From the NCBI RefSeq assembly GCF_009707515.1, contig NZ_WLYI01000013.1:62001-126000 (forward strand): 64,000 bases of DNA. The letters are read 5' to 3'. Within the stretch, counting starts at the first letter, position 1, and every line of letters begins with the position of its first letter. The notes under the pieces are model-generated. The model had not been told where the DNA came from and searched no databases. It saw only the letters and a list, made by a program, of their open reading frames with translations. Source of the DNA: Pseudomonas karstica (GTDB lineage Bacteria > Pseudomonadota > Gammaproteobacteria > Pseudomonadales > Pseudomonadaceae). Shown piece after piece: positions 50,728 to 58,094 of this stretch. The position numbers were made by a program, and so were the translations under genes.

Positions 50728-51969
50728 TCAAATCCAGGAATGCCGGGCCGGTAACGTACCGTTGAGGTGGTAGTCGCCCACGGCGTGATACTTCCAACGC
50801 ACCGGATCGTGCAGGGTGTGCACCCGGGCGTTGCGCCAGTGGCGGTCGAGGTTGAATTCGGCGAGGGTGGCGCGGCTGCCGGCCAGTTCGAACAGCTTCT
50901 CGCTGGCCAGCAATGAAATCTCAGTGGTCAGCACCTTGGCTTCGGCCACGGCAATTGAAGCCCGTGCGGCAGACTGGGCGGTTATGGGCGCGGCGCTGAC
51001 CTGGTCCAGCACCTGGCCGGCTTTGCGCAGCAGCGCCTCAGCCGCGTGCAGTTCGATTTTCAGCTTGCCGATATCGGCGATGACGTAGAGGTCATCGCTG
51101 GCCCGTTCCACCTTGGCATCGATCCAGGGTCGGGAGCGTTCGCGCACAAAGCTGATGGTGTCGTCGAGCGCGCCACGGGCGATGCCCGCATCGATGGCTG
51201 CCTGGATCAACTGTGAGACGGCACCCTGGATATTCGGGGTTTCGCCCAGGCGCCAGTTTTCCACCACCAGTTCGGCCTCCACCGGGACTTGGTTCAACAG
51301 TAGCGTGCCACTGGCGGTAGTGCGCTGGCCGAAACCCGACCAGTCATCGACGATGCGCAGTCCCTGCGTGCCACGACGCACGAACGCCATGACCTGCTGG
51401 CCTTGATCGTTCAACGCCTTGACCGCTACCCAATGGGCAAACAGTGCACCAGTGGAGTAAAACTTCTGGCCGCTGATGGTGAAGCCGTCACCCTGGGCGG
51501 TGATGCGGGCCTTGAGTTCCAGGGTGTTTTTGGTGCCACGTTCCGGGCCGCCATTGCCGATGCGCCAGCCGTCCAGCACGCTCTGGAACAGCTGCTTTTT
51601 CTGCTGGTCGCTGGCGACTCCTTGCAGCAGGTGCAGGATGCCGAAATGATTCTGAGGGATTTGCCCCAGTGCCGGGTCTGCGGCGCTGATGATTGCGAAC
51701 ACCTCGGCCAGGGTCTCGAAGGACACCTGGGGGCCACCGTATTCTCGGGCAATGGACATACTGCCCAGGCCGCTGGCGGTGAACTGTTCGATTTCGGCCC
51801 AAGGCAATTTACGTTGCTGATCGCGCCTCGCCGCTTGCAGGCGAGCAGCCTGAGCCAGGGCTCGGGCTGCATCAAGGGCCTCGGCGTCGTTGCGCAGCAC
51901 TTTGGCGGGCAACAACAGCGGGGCAATGTCCAGATCACTCTGTAAGGGGGTTTCTGCCAAGTTAGACAT
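50728..51969 (-). CDS. SfnB-family sulfur acquisition oxidoreductase, copy B
   Basis: A 413-residue paralogue of copy A. It starts at the ATG at 51969 (MSNLAETPLQ). It shares DPALGQIPQNHFGILHLLQG, FTISGQKFYSTGALFAHWVAV, VDDWSGFGQRTTASG and the same C-terminal LDRHWRNARVHTLHDPVRW, but differs elsewhere, roughly half the residues by eye. As the first gene of the operon it follows an AT-rich upstream region. Two related but distinct oxygenases suggest two substrates or two steps of one pathway. Confidence 0.88.
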   Translation of the reverse strand: MSNLAETPLQSDLDIAPLLLPAKVLRNDAEALDAARALAQAARLQAARRDQQRKLPWAEIEQFTASGLGSMSIAREYGGPQVSFETLAEVFAIISAADPALGQIPQNHFGILHLLQGVASDQQKKQLFQSVLDGWRIGNGGPERGTKNTLELKARITAQGDGFTISGQKFYSTGALFAHWVAVKALNDQGQQVMAFVRRGTQGLRIVDDWSGFGQRTTASGTLLLNQVPVEAELVVENWRLGETPNIQGAVSQLIQAAIDAGIARGALDDTISFVRERSRPWIDAKVERASDDLYVIADIGKLKIELHAAEALLRKAGQVLDQVSAAPITAQSAARASIAVAEAKVLTTEISLLASEKLFELAGSRATLAEFNLDRHWRNARVHTLHDPVRWKYHAVGDYHLNGTLPARHSWI

Positions 51970-52059
51970 CAGTGCCGCTCCTTGGCTGCACGCAATGCCC
52001 TGGCGTTGCACACCGGGGTAATTCTGACCATACCGACCTCGCATCCGTTGAAAGTAAAA

Positions 52060-52145
52060 AACAGGAATGTCCGGTGGTCCGGTTTATATACCCTAAACAT
52101 GTTTATTTTTTAAATAAACTAACTTTTAGGAATATGCATAGAAGG
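52060..52145 (-). promoter_or_regulatory. AT-rich upstream region of the sfnB operon
   Basis: Between 52078 and 52136 the DNA is AT-rich (GTTTATATACC, CATGTTTATTTTTTAAATAA), about 110 bases upstream of the first sfnB gene on the minus strand. It matches the composition of other sulfur-gene control regions in the window. Confidence 0.5.
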
Positions 52146-52149
52146 TCTG

Positions 52150-52926
52150 TCACCCAGCCTCACAGGGAGAGCCGGGGCGACGTGGTTGGTAGGCCGATAC
52201 GGTCTGGATCAACGGGTGCGGATGGGCGGCGGCGATGCGCAAGGTTCGGGCGGGCGCCCAGCGTGAGTTGTTGCCGACCCAGTCGAGAATGCAATAAGTG
52301 ACTTCCAGCCGATGATCGTCCCCGGCCTCCTGGATCAGCGCCGAAGGTACCCAGACCTGTATCGGTTTTGCGATGTCGCACGCCTGGATGGGCGACAGGT
52401 CCAGGCGCGCGTCTCCCCAACGCAGGGTGATTTCATCGTCGGCGGCCATGTTCAGGTAGGGCTCGATGATCAGTGGCACACCGCGCAACACCTGGCGACT
52501 GTTCACGCCGTAACGGCGGATCATCTCGGGCAGGTTTACCGGTGCCAGGTTCTGGTTCTCATCGTTGCATAAAGCCTTGGGCCTGCCGCCGGGATAGTCG
52601 ACCTTGACCTGTACACAAGTGGCCGCCGATTGCGCCGGACCATGGCCCACCTGCATGACTTGATAATGAATACGCACCGCACCGCTTTGGATAAAACTTT
52701 CCGGAATCCGCAGGCGGGTGGATGTGCCGACTTTACCGGCGGTGATGCACCGGGAAGCGATAAAACAGTCGTTCCAGAACAACTCGATCAGGTCTCCTTC
52801 GTCCATGCCAGGGTAAGGCGCAATATCAACTTGCAACTGCGTGGCAGCGAGGGCGTTGATGCCGTGTCGATGTGCCTGGGGCAGGGTCGGGGCGGTGAGC
52901 ATGGGCAGGTTTGAAATACACTTCAT
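52150..52926 (-). CDS. uncharacterised two-module protein
   Basis: A 258-residue protein with no signal peptide or membrane span. It contains two similar modules of about 85 residues. The first runs from about 33 (DIAPYPGMDEGDLIELFWND) to 107; the second from about 152 (IEPYLNMAADDEITLRWGD) to 228. Both share the P-Y-x-x-M-x-x-x-D-x-I-x-L-x-W pattern, then a polar stretch, then LRIPESFIQ or VWVPSALIQ, then IHYQVMQVG or VTYCILDWVG. The strand-rich pattern suggests paired Ig-like or carbohydrate-binding beta sandwiches. I do not know a function. It lies between sulfur operons but is not coupled to either. Confidence 0.7.
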   Translation of the reverse strand: MKCISNLPMLTAPTLPQAHRHGINALAATQLQVDIAPYPGMDEGDLIELFWNDCFIASRCITAGKVGTSTRLRIPESFIQSGAVRIHYQVMQVGHGPAQSAATCVQVKVDYPGGRPKALCNDENQNLAPVNLPEMIRRYGVNSRQVLRGVPLIIEPYLNMAADDEITLRWGDARLDLSPIQACDIAKPIQVWVPSALIQEAGDDHRLEVTYCILDWVGNNSRWAPARTLRIAAAHPHPLIQTVSAYQPRRPGSPCEAG

Positions 52927-53302
52927 TAGTATTCTCCTTGAGGCAGCCAGCAGCGATCGTTCCGAACGTTAAGCGCGGGTGGGCGCCGTAGTCCGAAAGG
53001 AACGATTTAATGAAAAGCCAGAATAGGATCCAATCCTCTGAGCGTTAGATAAGAGGGTTGGTTAGTTGGCGTCAAGGGGGGGTACGGGCTAAACAGGAAG
53101 TTATGGATTATTCAGAAGGGTCTTACTGCGAGTGCACTTTAAAGGGGGAGGGCGGCGGTGACTTTTACCCAATGATTATTGGGGTTTTCCGAAACTCGGT
53201 ACATTGTGGAAGAGGGGTTATATAGCGAAGTTTCTTACGGTTTATTGGCGGTTCGATTGCCCGTTGTAAGAGCGAGGGGGAGGCCCTCGCTCTTAAAGGG
53301 AG
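52927..53302. other. 376-base intergenic region
   Basis: I see no gene. It holds the presumed promoter of the two-module gene near 52930-53000 and AT-rich stretches around 53160-53250. At 53267-53295 TAAGAGCGAGGG pairs with CCCTCGCTCTTA; this hairpin begins eight bases after the tcyN stop and probably ends that operon. Confidence 0.5.
53267..53295 (-). terminator. hairpin downstream of tcyN
   Basis: TAAGAGCGAGGG (53267-53278) and CCCTCGCTCTTA (53284-53295) form a 12-bp perfect stem just past the leftward tcyN stop. There is no clear T run on that strand. Confidence 0.6.
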
Positions 53303-54052
53303 TCAGTCTTTATTAAGGAACTTGCTGAGAAACTGTTGCGTGCGTTCTTTCTTGGGGTTGGCAAACAATGCTTTGGCTTCACCCTGTTCGACAATGATGC
53401 CCTTGTCGAAAAAGATCACTCGGTTGGCCACATCCCGAGCAAAACTCATCTCGTGGGTGACGATAACCATGGTGCGGTTTTCTTGCGCCAGGCTGCGGAT
53501 GGTTTCCAGTACTTCACCCACCAGTTCCGGGTCCAGGGCCGAAGTCGGCTCATCGAACAGGATCACTTCCGGTTCCATGGCCAGGGCCCGTGCAATCGCC
53601 ACCCGCTGTTGCTGCCCTCCGGACAGCCGACGCGGGTAAGCGTCTTCCTTGCCCACCAGGCCGACCTTGGCCAACAGCTTGCGTCCCAGGGCATCAGCCG
53701 CGTCCTTGGGCATCTTCTTGACCACCATGGGCCCTTCAATGACATTTTCCAGGGCGGTGCGATGAGGGAACAGGTTGAAGTTCTGGAATACAAAACCCAC
53801 ATGTTGGCGCAGGCGCCGCACCAGGTTCTGTTGCTGGTTGAGCGGGCGACTGCCGTCGATCTCGATATCCCCGACCTTGATCCGGCCACTGGTGGGTTCT
53901 TCGAGGAAGTTCAGACAGCGCAGGAAGGTGGTCTTGCCGGAACCGCTGGGGCCGATGATGGCGATGACTTCGCCTTCCTTGACCTCCAGGTCGATACCGT
54001 CAAGCACCACCTGACCCTTGAATTGTTTGGTCAGTTTTTCAACCACGATCAT
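53303..54052 (-). CDS. tcyN: L-cystine ABC transporter ATPase
   Basis: A 249-residue ATPase of the TcyN/YecC type. Walker [10 protein letters not shown] (near 33), Q-loop FVFQNFNLFPHRTALEN, signature LSGGQQQRVAIARALA, Walker B VILFDEPTSALDPE and VTHEMSFARDVANRVIFFDKG are complete. It is the last gene of tcyJ-tcyL-tcyN, three bases after tcyL. Its role is cystine uptake; it also takes diaminopimelate and related compounds in E. coli. Confidence 0.92.
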   Translation of the reverse strand: MIVVEKLTKQFKGQVVLDGIDLEVKEGEVIAIIGPSGSGKTTFLRCLNFLEEPTSGRIKVGDIEIDGSRPLNQQQNLVRRLRQHVGFVFQNFNLFPHRTALENVIEGPMVVKKMPKDAADALGRKLLAKVGLVGKEDAYPRRLSGGQQQRVAIARALAMEPEVILFDEPTSALDPELVGEVLETIRSLAQENRTMVIVTHEMSFARDVANRVIFFDKGIIVEQGEAKALFANPKKERTQQFLSKFLNKD

Positions 54053-54055
54053 GCT

Positions 54056-54721
54056 TCAAGACTCCTGGTCATGCCGATTGACCCGCGCTTCCAGACGGTT
54101 CTGCAGGTGCGCCAGGGCACTTGCGAGAACCCAGTAGATCAAGGCGGCGGCAAGATACATGGTGAAAATTTCGAAGGTGCGGGCAGTGATCAGTTGCGCC
54201 TGGCGGAACAGTTCGGGCACCTGAATGGTGGCGGCCAGGGCAGTGTCCTTGACCAGCGAAATAAAACTGTTGCCCAGTGGTGGCAGTGCCGTACGCATAG
54301 CCTGCGGCAGGATGGCCCGGCGCAAGGTTTGCGCGCGGGTCATGCCGATACTGGCAGCGGCTTCCCACTGGCCACGCTCGATGGAACCGATGGCGGCGCG
54401 CAGGATTTCACAGGCATAAGCGGCCATGTTCAGCGAGAAGCCGATCAGTGCCGCCGGCAGCGGGTCCAGTTCGATGCCCAGTTGCGGCAAGCCGTAATAG
54501 ATCACGAACAGTTGCACCAACAGCGGCGTGCCGCGAAAGAACGACACGTAGACCCGGGCGATCCAGCTCACCAGCTTGAGGCGCGACAGGCGCATCAAGG
54601 CCAGGCCGAAGCCCAGCAGCAAACCGAAGAACATCCCGCCCAGGCTGAGAATCACTGTGTAGTACGCGCCCTTGAGCAGAAAGGGCGCGGAGCTCAGTGC
54701 GAGTTGGAAAGCTGCTTCCAT
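54056..54721 (-). CDS. tcyL: L-cystine ABC permease
   Basis: A 221-residue inner-membrane permease of the TcyL/YecS type. Its hydrophobic spans include about 18-45, 55-80 and 185-208. VYVSFFRGTPLLVQLFVIYYGLPQLGIELDP and the coupling loop EAAASIGMTRAQTLRRAILPQAMR are as in YecS. The start codon shares one base with the tcyJ stop (TAATG), so the genes are tightly coupled. Confidence 0.92.
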   Translation of the reverse strand: MEAAFQLALSSAPFLLKGAYYTVILSLGGMFFGLLLGFGLALMRLSRLKLVSWIARVYVSFFRGTPLLVQLFVIYYGLPQLGIELDPLPAALIGFSLNMAAYACEILRAAIGSIERGQWEAAASIGMTRAQTLRRAILPQAMRTALPPLGNSFISLVKDTALAATIQVPELFRQAQLITARTFEIFTMYLAAALIYWVLASALAHLQNRLEARVNRHDQES

Positions 54722-55521
54722 TATTGAGTAACGTCAGCGTTGAAGTATTTTTCAGACAATTTCTTCAAGGTGCCATCAGCGCGCAATTTGTCGATGGCCT
54801 TGTTCACCGCGTCAAGCAGTTCAGGTTCGCCCTTGCGCAGGGTCACGCCGGCTTCCTGGCGGGAGAAGGCGTCGCCGGCAACGGCGGTGTCAGGGGCTTT
54901 CTTTGCCAGCTCAAGGGCGGCCAGGCGGTCTACCAGAATCGCATCGATACGGCCTACACGCAGGTCCTGGTATTTGGTTGGGTCATCGTCATAGGTTCTG
55001 ATGATGGCTTTTGGCACGTTGTCCTTGAGCCATTGTTCGTAGTTGGTGCCCAGGCCTACCCCGACTTTCTTGCCTTCCAGGTCGGCAGCAGTCTTGATAT
55101 TGAGTTTTTCCTGGTTCTTTTTCAGTACCAGGGCCTGGATCCCGGAAACGGTGTAGGGCTGCGAGAAATCATATTTCTTCTTACGCTCTTCGGAAATAGT
55201 CACCTGGTTGATCACCGCGTCCAGGCGCTTGGAGTCCAGCGACGCAAGGATGCCATCCCATTTGGTGGCTTGCAGCTTGACCTTCACGCCCAGCTCTTTG
55301 GCCAGGGCTTCTGAGAACTCCACTTCAAAACCGCTCAGCTTGCCGCTCTCGTCGACGAAGCTGAACGGCGGGTAGGTCCCTTCCACGCCGACTTTGAGCT
55401 CGCCGGCTTTTTTTATGGCCGCCAGTTGCTCGCCGGCAACCGCCTGGCCCAGCCAACCAGCGCCGAGTGCCAACCCCAATGTGCCAACCAGTAACGTGCG
55501 ACGTAATACAGAAATAGTCAT
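54721..55521 (-). CDS. tcyJ: cystine-binding periplasmic protein
   Basis: A 266-residue binding protein of the FliY/TcyJ family. The signal peptide has LLVGTLGLALGAGWLGQAVA with cleavage before GEQLAA. The core shows GELKVGVEGTYPPFSFVDESGKL, AVINQVTISEERKKKYDFSQPY and KVGVGLGTNYEQWLKDN, typical of cystine binding proteins. It heads the operon. D-cysteine desulfhydrase is encoded just upstream, the same pairing as in E. coli (fliY-dcyD). Confidence 0.92.
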   Translation of the reverse strand: MTISVLRRTLLVGTLGLALGAGWLGQAVAGEQLAAIKKAGELKVGVEGTYPPFSFVDESGKLSGFEVEFSEALAKELGVKVKLQATKWDGILASLDSKRLDAVINQVTISEERKKKYDFSQPYTVSGIQALVLKKNQEKLNIKTAADLEGKKVGVGLGTNYEQWLKDNVPKAIIRTYDDDPTKYQDLRVGRIDAILVDRLAALELAKKAPDTAVAGDAFSRQEAGVTLRKGEPELLDAVNKAIDKLRADGTLKKLSEKYFNADVTQ

Positions 55522-55686
55522 GACAAGCCCCTGTGTTTTTTATGTGAGCGAAGCAGGTGACAGCAGTAAACGTATCCTGCCTTAAAAGCACCGTGTGCGT
55601 CTGCGGAGTGACTATAAAACGAGCTTATAAGACTTGAAAATAATATAAATTGATTTTTTTATTCGTTATTTGAATATTGGTATTGT
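55522..55686 (-). promoter_or_regulatory. AT-rich upstream region of tcyJ
   Basis: 55615-55685 is strongly AT-rich (AATAATATAAATTGATTTT, then ATTCGTTATTTGAATATTGG). It lies between the dcyD stop and tcyJ on the minus strand, and so probably gives tcyJLN its own sulfur-responsive promoter besides read-through from dcyD. Confidence 0.5.
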
Positions 55687-56679
55687 TCAGAATATCGAAT
55701 CATAAGCAAACAACGCCGGCGCTCCGCCGGTGTGCAGGAATATGATCGGGCCGGCCTCGAAACGCTGGCGGCCAATGCCATCCAACAGGCCGGCCATGGC
55801 CTTGCCGGTGTAGACCGGGTCCAGCAAGAGGCCTTCCTGGCTCGCCAGCAGTTTGATCGCCGCCAGGGTGCCGGCGTTTGGCTCACCATAACGGGGGGCA
55901 AAATATTCGTCCCACAAGGTCACCTTGAAGCTGTTTGGGATCGCTATGTCGAGCAGCTCAGCCGTGCGTTCGGCCAGCCCTTGCACCTTGGGGCGCTGGG
56001 CTTCGTCAGTGCGCGATACGGTGACGCCAATTACCGGCAAGTCCGGCAGCACTTCACTCAACGCCAGAGCCAGGCCGCTGTGAGTGCCTGCGCTGCCGGA
56101 GGCCAGGAGCACGGCGGCGAATTGAATGCCGCTGTCTTCAATTTGCCCGGCCAATTCCAGCCCGGCCCGCACATAACCCAGGGCGCCGAGGGCGTTGGAG
56201 CCACCGATGGGCACCAGGTACGGCTTCTTGCCATTACTGCGCAAACGATCGCCGAGGGCGTTGAGTAGCTCATCGGCGTTATCCAGGTTCTCCACCAACT
56301 CAACCTTGGCATTGAACAGTTCCAGCAGCAGGCGATTACCATTGCCCAGGTAGTTGGGGTCTTCGGTACCGACAGGGTTTTCCAGCAGGGCCACGCAATC
56401 CAGGCCCAGCTTGGCCGCCAAAGCCGCAGTTTGCCGCACATGGTTGGATTGGATGGCGCCGGCAGTCACCAAGGTGTCGGCACCTTGGGCAAGGGCATCG
56501 GCTGCGAGGTATTCTAGTTTGCGCAACTTATTGCCACCCATGGCCAACGGCGTGGTGTCATCGCGTTTAACGTAGATATCGCGACCCAGCCAGGCCGACA
56601 GTCGCTCGAGTTTTTCCAGAGCAGTGGCGCCGCCCAGCAGTTCCAGGCGGTTAAAACGGTCGAGCTGTTGTTTGATCAT
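55687..56679 (-). CDS. dcyD: D-cysteine desulfhydrase
   Basis: A 330-residue PLP enzyme of the ACC-deaminase/D-cysteine desulfhydrase group, converting D-cysteine to pyruvate, sulfide and ammonia. The start is the ATG at 56679 ([11 protein letters not shown]). The cofactor Lys51 is in [32 protein letters not shown] holds the substrate loop, and the phosphate-binding loop is [31 protein letters not shown] and [14 protein letters not shown] at the C-terminus fit DcyD. It precedes the cystine importer, giving a D-cysteine/cystine scavenging unit. Confidence 0.92.
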   Translation of the reverse strand: MIKQQLDRFNRLELLGGATALEKLERLSAWLGRDIYVKRDDTTPLAMGGNKLRKLEYLAADALAQGADTLVTAGAIQSNHVRQTAALAAKLGLDCVALLENPVGTEDPNYLGNGNRLLLELFNAKVELVENLDNADELLNALGDRLRSNGKKPYLVPIGGSNALGALGYVRAGLELAGQIEDSGIQFAAVLLASGSAGTHSGLALALSEVLPDLPVIGVTVSRTDEAQRPKVQGLAERTAELLDIAIPNSFKVTLWDEYFAPRYGEPNAGTLAAIKLLASQEGLLLDPVYTGKAMAGLLDGIGRQRFEAGPIIFLHTGGAPALFAYDSIF

Positions 56680-56909
56680 GGTTACGCACAGAGGGCCAGT
56701 GATTGAGCGACTATAGGCAGGCACTTTTCATCGAGCAACCGTCAATCGCTTAGGTCGCTTGGTTATGTGCTTGGCATGATTGGTTCTTAAGGTGGATGCT
56801 GTGGCATATCGTAGAGTAGTGGCCGTTTTAGCTGCAAGCTGCAAGCTATAAGCTTCAAGTCGATGAGGCTTGCAGCAGCATCGACCCCCTTTTTTCAGGA
56901 GTTTCCACA
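56680..56909. other. intergenic region between dcyD and serine acetyltransferase
   Basis: There is no gene. It contains a short repetitive stretch GCTGCAAGCTGCAAGCTATA near 56830 and the divergent promoters of the flanking genes, without a nameable motif. Confidence 0.4.
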
Positions 56910-57833
56910 TTGACTGAGCGCTCTCATTGGCAGTTACAGACCATCGTCAGCCAGTTGCGCAGCGCCCGGGACCAGTGGCGCACGCGCAATGGGCGGGTCA
57001 GTGGTGAGCAAGGCGGACGCGAGTTGCCTTCGCGGGACGCTATGGCGCAGATTCTCGAAGCGTTGTGTGGGGCATTGTTCCCGATGCGCCTGGGGCCCGT
57101 GGATTTGCGTGAAGAAAGTGAAGACTTCTACGTTGGCCACACCCTGGATGTAGCCTTGAATGCCCTGTTGGCCCAGGCGCGGTTGGAGCTGCGTTACGCG
57201 GCGCGCCAGGGCGGGCAAGAGGACAGCGAGATCAATGCCACCGCTATCCGCCTGATCCAGGACTTCGCCCTGGCGTTGCCGGCCTTGCGCAGCCTGTTGG
57301 ACACCGATGTACTGGCCGCCTACCACGGTGACCCGGCTGCCCGCAGCGTCGATGAAGTATTGCTGTGCTACCCCGGCATCCTGGCGGTGATTCACCATCG
57401 CCTGGCTCATCATCTTTATCGTGCCGGGTTGCCGCTGCTGGCGCGGATCAGCGCGGAAATCGCCCATTCGGCCACCGGCATCGACATCCACCCTGGCGCA
57501 CAGATCGGCCAGAGCTTCTTTATCGACCATGGCACGGGTGTGGTGATTGGCGAGACTGCAATCATCGGTGAGCGGGTGCGTATCTACCAGGCCGTAACCT
57601 TGGGCGCCAAACGGTTTCCAGCGGACGAGGACGGGCAATTGCAGAAAGGTCATCCGCGTCACCCGATTGTCGAGGATGACGTGGTGATCTATGCCGGGGC
57701 GACGATCCTGGGCCGGATCACCATTGGCCAGGGCTCGACCATTGGCGGCAATGTCTGGCTGACTCGCAGCGTGCCGGCGGGTGTCAACCTGACCCAGGCG
57801 AATTTGCAGCATGATGATGGGACGCAGAAGTAG
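56910..57833 (+). CDS. epsC: serine O-acetyltransferase (EpsC-type)
   Basis: A 307-residue enzyme making O-acetylserine from serine and acetyl-CoA, the carbon precursor of cysteine. It begins with TTG (56910), supported by AGGAG eight bases upstream and the absence of a nearby ATG. An N-terminal helical domain (about 30-180) is followed by the left-handed beta-helix of hexapeptide repeats (IDIHPGAQIGQSFFIDHGTGVVIGETAIIGERVRIYQAVTLGAK). The catalytic His is in FIDHGTG. It is longer than enteric CysE (273 aa). It is divergent from dcyD, making cysteine synthesis and D-cysteine breakdown neighbours. Confidence 0.9.
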   Translation: MTERSHWQLQTIVSQLRSARDQWRTRNGRVSGEQGGRELPSRDAMAQILEALCGALFPMRLGPVDLREESEDFYVGHTLDVALNALLAQARLELRYAARQGGQEDSEINATAIRLIQDFALALPALRSLLDTDVLAAYHGDPAARSVDEVLLCYPGILAVIHHRLAHHLYRAGLPLLARISAEIAHSATGIDIHPGAQIGQSFFIDHGTGVVIGETAIIGERVRIYQAVTLGAKRFPADEDGQLQKGHPRHPIVEDDVVIYAGATILGRITIGQGSTIGGNVWLTRSVPAGVNLTQANLQHDDGTQK

Positions 57834-57852
57834 GACTCGTCCAGGCTGAACT

Positions 57853-57869
57853 CCCACGCAGGGCGTGGG
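57853..57869. terminator. short palindrome downstream of the serine acetyltransferase gene
   Basis: CCCACGC (57853-57859) and GCGTGGG (57863-57869) form a short hairpin 20 bases past the stop, with GAACGATC following. It is a degenerate member of the CGTTCCCA palindrome family seen elsewhere here. Confidence 0.45.
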
Positions 57870-57974
57870 AACGATCAACGATTTGCCATCCCCGCTCGTC
57901 ATACCAATTCTTGAGCTAGTGTAGGAATGACCTACCGCTCGGCCCTGGGATTAGTCTCAAAACGCCTATTCATG

Positions 57975-58002
57975 TTTAACTTGACTGTTCGTTCAAGTTA
58001 AA
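57975..58002. promoter_or_regulatory. 10-bp inverted repeat upstream of betT, probable repressor operator
   Basis: TTTAACTTGA (57975-57984) and TCAAGTTAAA (57993-58002) form a perfect dyad with an 8-base spacer, about 90 bases before the betT start. A second offset dyad, CCTATT/AATAGG, flanks it (57965-57970 with 58001-58006). BetI and other TetR-type repressors of choline genes bind such AT-rich dyads; the identification is inference. Confidence 0.6.
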
Positions 58003-58094
58003 TAGGTGGTTCGCTGCCCGCTCACAACAGGAGGCTTACCTTTGCCGAGTCCGTTTTTTACAGCCACATCCCACACCCTTGAGGTGCACCTTTC

